Made by a program: the position numbers and the translations under genes
Origin: Undibacterium sp.
Lineage (GTDB): Bacteria > Pseudomonadota > Gammaproteobacteria > Burkholderiales > Burkholderiaceae_D
NCBI RefSeq assembly: GCF_030651495.1
Contig: NZ_JAUSFI010000023.1
Coordinates: 1 to 64,000, forward strand
Direction: 5' to 3'
DNA: 64,000 nucleotides
Notes under the pieces: generated by a model
The model's input: the letters and a program-made list of their open reading frames with translations, nothing else
Databases searched by the model: none
What the model was told of the DNA's origin: nothing
Shown: positions 61,287 through 64,000 of the stretch, one piece after another
How the letters are laid out: each line of letters begins with the position of its first letter
How positions within the stretch are numbered: position 1 is the stretch's first letter

Positions 61287-61766
61287 ATGGATAAAAAAGA
61301 TATCGATATATTGGCTATTTTGCAAAAAGACGCCTCTATCGCCCTGGCTGACCTGGCGCAGGCCGTGCATTTGTCGGTGACGCCTTGCTGGCGGCGGGTG
61401 CAAAGATTGCAGGATGATGGTGTAATTCGGCAACAGGTGGTGTTGTGTGACCCGAATAAGCTGAACCTGGGCCTGACCGTGATGGTGGCGCTGAAAGCGG
61501 CGCAGCATAACGAGGCCTGGATGCAGCGCTTCATCAGCGGGGTAAGAGATATCCCCGAGATCGTCGAGATTTTCCGCATGAGCGGCGATATCGATTACCT
61601 GCTGAAAATCCATGTGCCGGATATGGCCGGTTTTGATGTGGCGTATAAAAAACTGATCCGGGTCGCCGATCTGCAGGACGTGAGCTCCAGTTTTGTCATG
61701 GAAGTGATCAAGTGCACGACCGCCTTGCCGTTGGATTATGCCGTGTTAAAAACCAGTAAAGTGTAA
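61287..61766 (+). CDS. Lrp/AsnC family transcriptional regulator
   Basis: MDKKDIDILAILQKDASIALADLAQAVHLSVTPCWRRVQRL; divergent from metC-like gene. Confidence 0.94.
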   Translation: MDKKDIDILAILQKDASIALADLAQAVHLSVTPCWRRVQRLQDDGVIRQQVVLCDPNKLNLGLTVMVALKAAQHNEAWMQRFISGVRDIPEIVEIFRMSGDIDYLLKIHVPDMAGFDVAYKKLIRVADLQDVSSSFVMEVIKCTTALPLDYAVLKTSKV

Positions 61767-61778
61767 TCAGTAAAGTTA

Positions 61779-61859
61779 ATACTCCCCTCTAGTATATTTT
61801 GTTGACGCAATCAGCATATGCGCTAGTGATGGTGTTTTTTATAAAAATAAGGGGAGTAT
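61779..61859 (+). repeat. MITE-like element copy 3 (most complete)
   Basis: ATACTCCCC ... GGGGAGTAT termini, 81 bp. Confidence 0.75.
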
Positions 61860-61892
61860 GTCTCCCCGCCTAGCATTGAGCGAGAACCTGGC

Positions 61893-62801
61893 GTGGAAAT
61901 TTTAGAACGTATCATTGCGATTATCCTGCCGGTTTTTATCATCATCGGCCTCGGCTATGGCTATGCGCGCTACAAGGGCGCCGGCGTCAAGGCCGACATG
62001 GTGGCGGTGAATCGCGTCAGCATGGATGTGCTGTGTCCCTTGCTGGTGTTTACCGCTTTGGCCGGCAAGGATTTTGATGTCGGGCAAAATGCCTGGCTGA
62101 TCCTGGCTGGCGCCTTGATTGCCTTGGGCTCTGGCTTGCTGGCGTGGCCGGTGGCGCGCTTGTTGGGCTATGACGTGCGCAGTTTTGTGCCGCCGATGAT
62201 GTATAACAATTGCGGCAACATGGGCTTGCCGCTGGCGGCGCTGGCATTTGGCGCGAATGGCTTGTCGGCCGCGGTGGCCTTGTTCATGGCTTGCAATCTG
62301 GTGTATTTCACGGTCGGGATCAAGATCATCCAGAAAGGCCATCCGGACCATCAGGATGGCTCGCTGAAGTTTTTGCTTAGCCCGATGATGCTGGCTATGA
62401 TCGCAGGGATGGCGTTTGCTTTGCTGCACTGGCATTTGCCGCCATTTTTATTTGTCGCGCTGAAGATGCTGGGCGATGCCTGCATCCCCATCATGTTGTT
62501 TGCGCTCGGCGTGCGCTTGCTGGACATTAATTTTTCCAGCTGGCGCATCGGCGTGGTGGGCGCCATCGTGTGTCCGCTGGCCGGTTTGATGGTGGCCGCA
62601 TTGCTCGATGGCGTGCTGCCTTTGAACGCCAGCCAGCGCGGCCAGATGTATTTGTTTGCCGCGCTGCCGCCGGCGGTGTTTTGCTTTATGGTGGCCGAGC
62701 AGTACCAGCAGGAACCGGATAAGGTCGCATCCATCGTTTTGCTCGGCAATCTGGCAGCGCTGTTGTTTGTGCCTGTGGGCTTGTGGCTGGGTTTACGCTA
62801 A
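61893..62801 (+). CDS. AEC (auxin efflux carrier) family transporter
   Basis: Ten hydrophobic segments; MMYNNCGNMGLPLAALAFG. Confidence 0.88.
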   Translation: MEILERIIAIILPVFIIIGLGYGYARYKGAGVKADMVAVNRVSMDVLCPLLVFTALAGKDFDVGQNAWLILAGALIALGSGLLAWPVARLLGYDVRSFVPPMMYNNCGNMGLPLAALAFGANGLSAAVALFMACNLVYFTVGIKIIQKGHPDHQDGSLKFLLSPMMLAMIAGMAFALLHWHLPPFLFVALKMLGDACIPIMLFALGVRLLDINFSSWRIGVVGAIVCPLAGLMVAALLDGVLPLNASQRGQMYLFAALPPAVFCFMVAEQYQQEPDKVASIVLLGNLAALLFVPVGLWLGLR

Positions 62802-62952
62802 TGGCCAATCATCGCACTTCCTGAATTTCAGGTTCACAAGGGAATGCGACCTACAGCAGATGCTTACGCATGATTATGCGGTGTTATACTTATGTAAATA
62901 TTTTGATAGGGATAGCCTGATCTTATCGTCTTAAATATCTACCTATTTATCC

Positions 62953-64000
62953 ATGCCGATGCCAAAACCAGAAAACTCTCCCTCGCGTTTCCGAACCGAC
63001 ATTAACGGCCTGCGCGCCTGGGCGGTCGTGGCCGTTATCTTGTACCATTTTGGCGTGCGCGGTTTTAGCGGCGGTTTTGTCGGCGTCGACATTTTCTTTG
63101 TCATCTCAGGGTTCCTGATGACCGGCATCGTCGTGAAGGGATTGGAACAGGGGCGTTTTTCGCTGATCGAGTTTTACCTGGCAAGGGCCAGGCGCATATT
63201 GCCGGCCTTGCTGGCCCTATGCGCCATCTTGCTCGCCTTGGGCTGGTTTTTGTTGATGCCGCCGGATTACCAGATGCTGAGCACGCACGCCATCGCCAGC
63301 CTGCTGTTCTTGTCGAATCTCAAGTATTGGGACGAGGCGGGCTATTTTGATCTGGCTTCGCATGAAAAGTGGCTGCTGCATACCTGGTCGCTGTCGGTGG
63401 AGTGGCAATTTTATTTACTCTTGCCGCTATTTTTATGGGCCGCGTGGCGCCTCTTGCCAGGCCGCAGCGTGCAGGCATGGAGCCTCTTTTGCGGCCTGCT
63501 GATGTCACTCGCCGCATCAATGCTGGTCACGGCAAGCCATCCGGTCAGCGCTTTTTTTATGCTGCATACCCGCGCATGGGAGATGCTCGCGGGTGGACTG
63601 GTTTTTATGCTGGCACCACGTGTCAGCTTTACGCCGCAGCATCGCCGCTGGTTGGAAACCCTGGGGTTTCTGCTGATTTTAGTATCCGTGGCGGTTTTTG
63701 ACAAAAGCACAGCGTGGCCAGGTTGGCGCGCTGCGCTCCCCGTCGCGGCGGCCATGATGGTATTGCTGGCCAATCGCGTCTCGTTGTGGAGCAATAGCAA
63801 GCCGGCGCAATGGCTGGGAGACCGTTCCTATTCACTCTATCTGTGGCACTGGCCGGTCTGTGTCGCGCTGGTGTATGCCGAATTGCAAGTGCTGCCGCTG
63901 GCCATCGCCGGTGGCATGCTATTTACGCTGGTTCTTGGCGATTTGTCCTATCGCTGGATAGAAAATCCTACGCGCAGACTGCTGGGGCGGGGAAGTTCTT
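62953..64000 (+). CDS. Acyltransferase 3 family protein (OafA/YrhL-like), truncated at window edge
   Basis: Open frame from ATG 62953 with no stop before 64000: FRTDINGLRAWAVVAVILYHFGVRGFSGGFVGVDIFFVISGFLMTGI; absent from ORF track because it is open-ended. Confidence 0.92.
   Translation, partial: MPMPKPENSPSRFRTDINGLRAWAVVAVILYHFGVRGFSGGFVGVDIFFVISGFLMTGIVVKGLEQGRFSLIEFYLARARRILPALLALCAILLALGWFLLMPPDYQMLSTHAIASLLFLSNLKYWDEAGYFDLASHEKWLLHTWSLSVEWQFYLLLPLFLWAAWRLLPGRSVQAWSLFCGLLMSLAASMLVTASHPVSAFFMLHTRAWEMLAGGLVFMLAPRVSFTPQHRRWLETLGFLLILVSVAVFDKSTAWPGWRAALPVAAAMMVLLANRVSLWSNSKPAQWLGDRSYSLYLWHWPVCVALVYAELQVLPLAIAGGMLFTLVLGDLSYRWIENPTRRLLGRGSS

Noticed and set aside
1-64000. CRISPR array, prophage, integrase or toxin-antitoxin/defence module
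   Set aside because: No regularly spaced repeats, phage structural genes, recombinases or recognisable defence proteins in any annotated frame; gene content is core metabolism and envelope biogenesis.

Overview
The window reads as core chromosome of a betaproteobacterium, most likely Oxalobacteraceae and Undibacterium-like (inferred from gene order and protein families only). Main blocks, left to right: pilMNOPQ; an Ig-like lipoprotein; a fused aroK-aroB; dgt; a DUF4197-type protein; a branched-chain amino acid ABC operon with a fused LivM-LivG; enoyl-CoA hydratase; hpf-rpoN-lptB-lptA-lptC-kdsC-kdsD; kef-type antiporter; apt; an SAH riboswitch with ahcY, a small membrane protein and metF; M16 protease; fau; slt; gst; cca; a GNAT acetyltransferase; two Lrp/AsnC regulators with hppD and phhA; two lpxL/htrB-type acyltransferases; metK; M14 carboxypeptidase; an oxalate/formate-type antiporter; a two-gene NAD-linked formate dehydrogenase; an ABC exporter pair; mrcA; a lipoprotein; cupin; a metC-like gene; Lrp; an AEC transporter; and an acyltransferase that runs off the right edge. 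No CRISPR, prophage, transposase, rRNA or tRNA was recognised. The most unusual content is intergenic. (1) A family of about 55-75 bp palindromes has changing but base-paired stems around a conserved ~25-nt loop (38.05, 57.85 and 59.26 kb, plus a degenerate copy at 28.49 kb). (2) An ~80-bp MITE-like family has ATACTCCCC terminal inverted repeats (15.86, 25.54 and 61.78 kb). (3) A ~410-bp palindrome-dense zone lies at 58.94-59.35 kb. (4) The metK upstream region is strongly structured. (5) A nested palindrome touches the ribosome-binding site of the GNAT gene. All database comparisons remain to be done.
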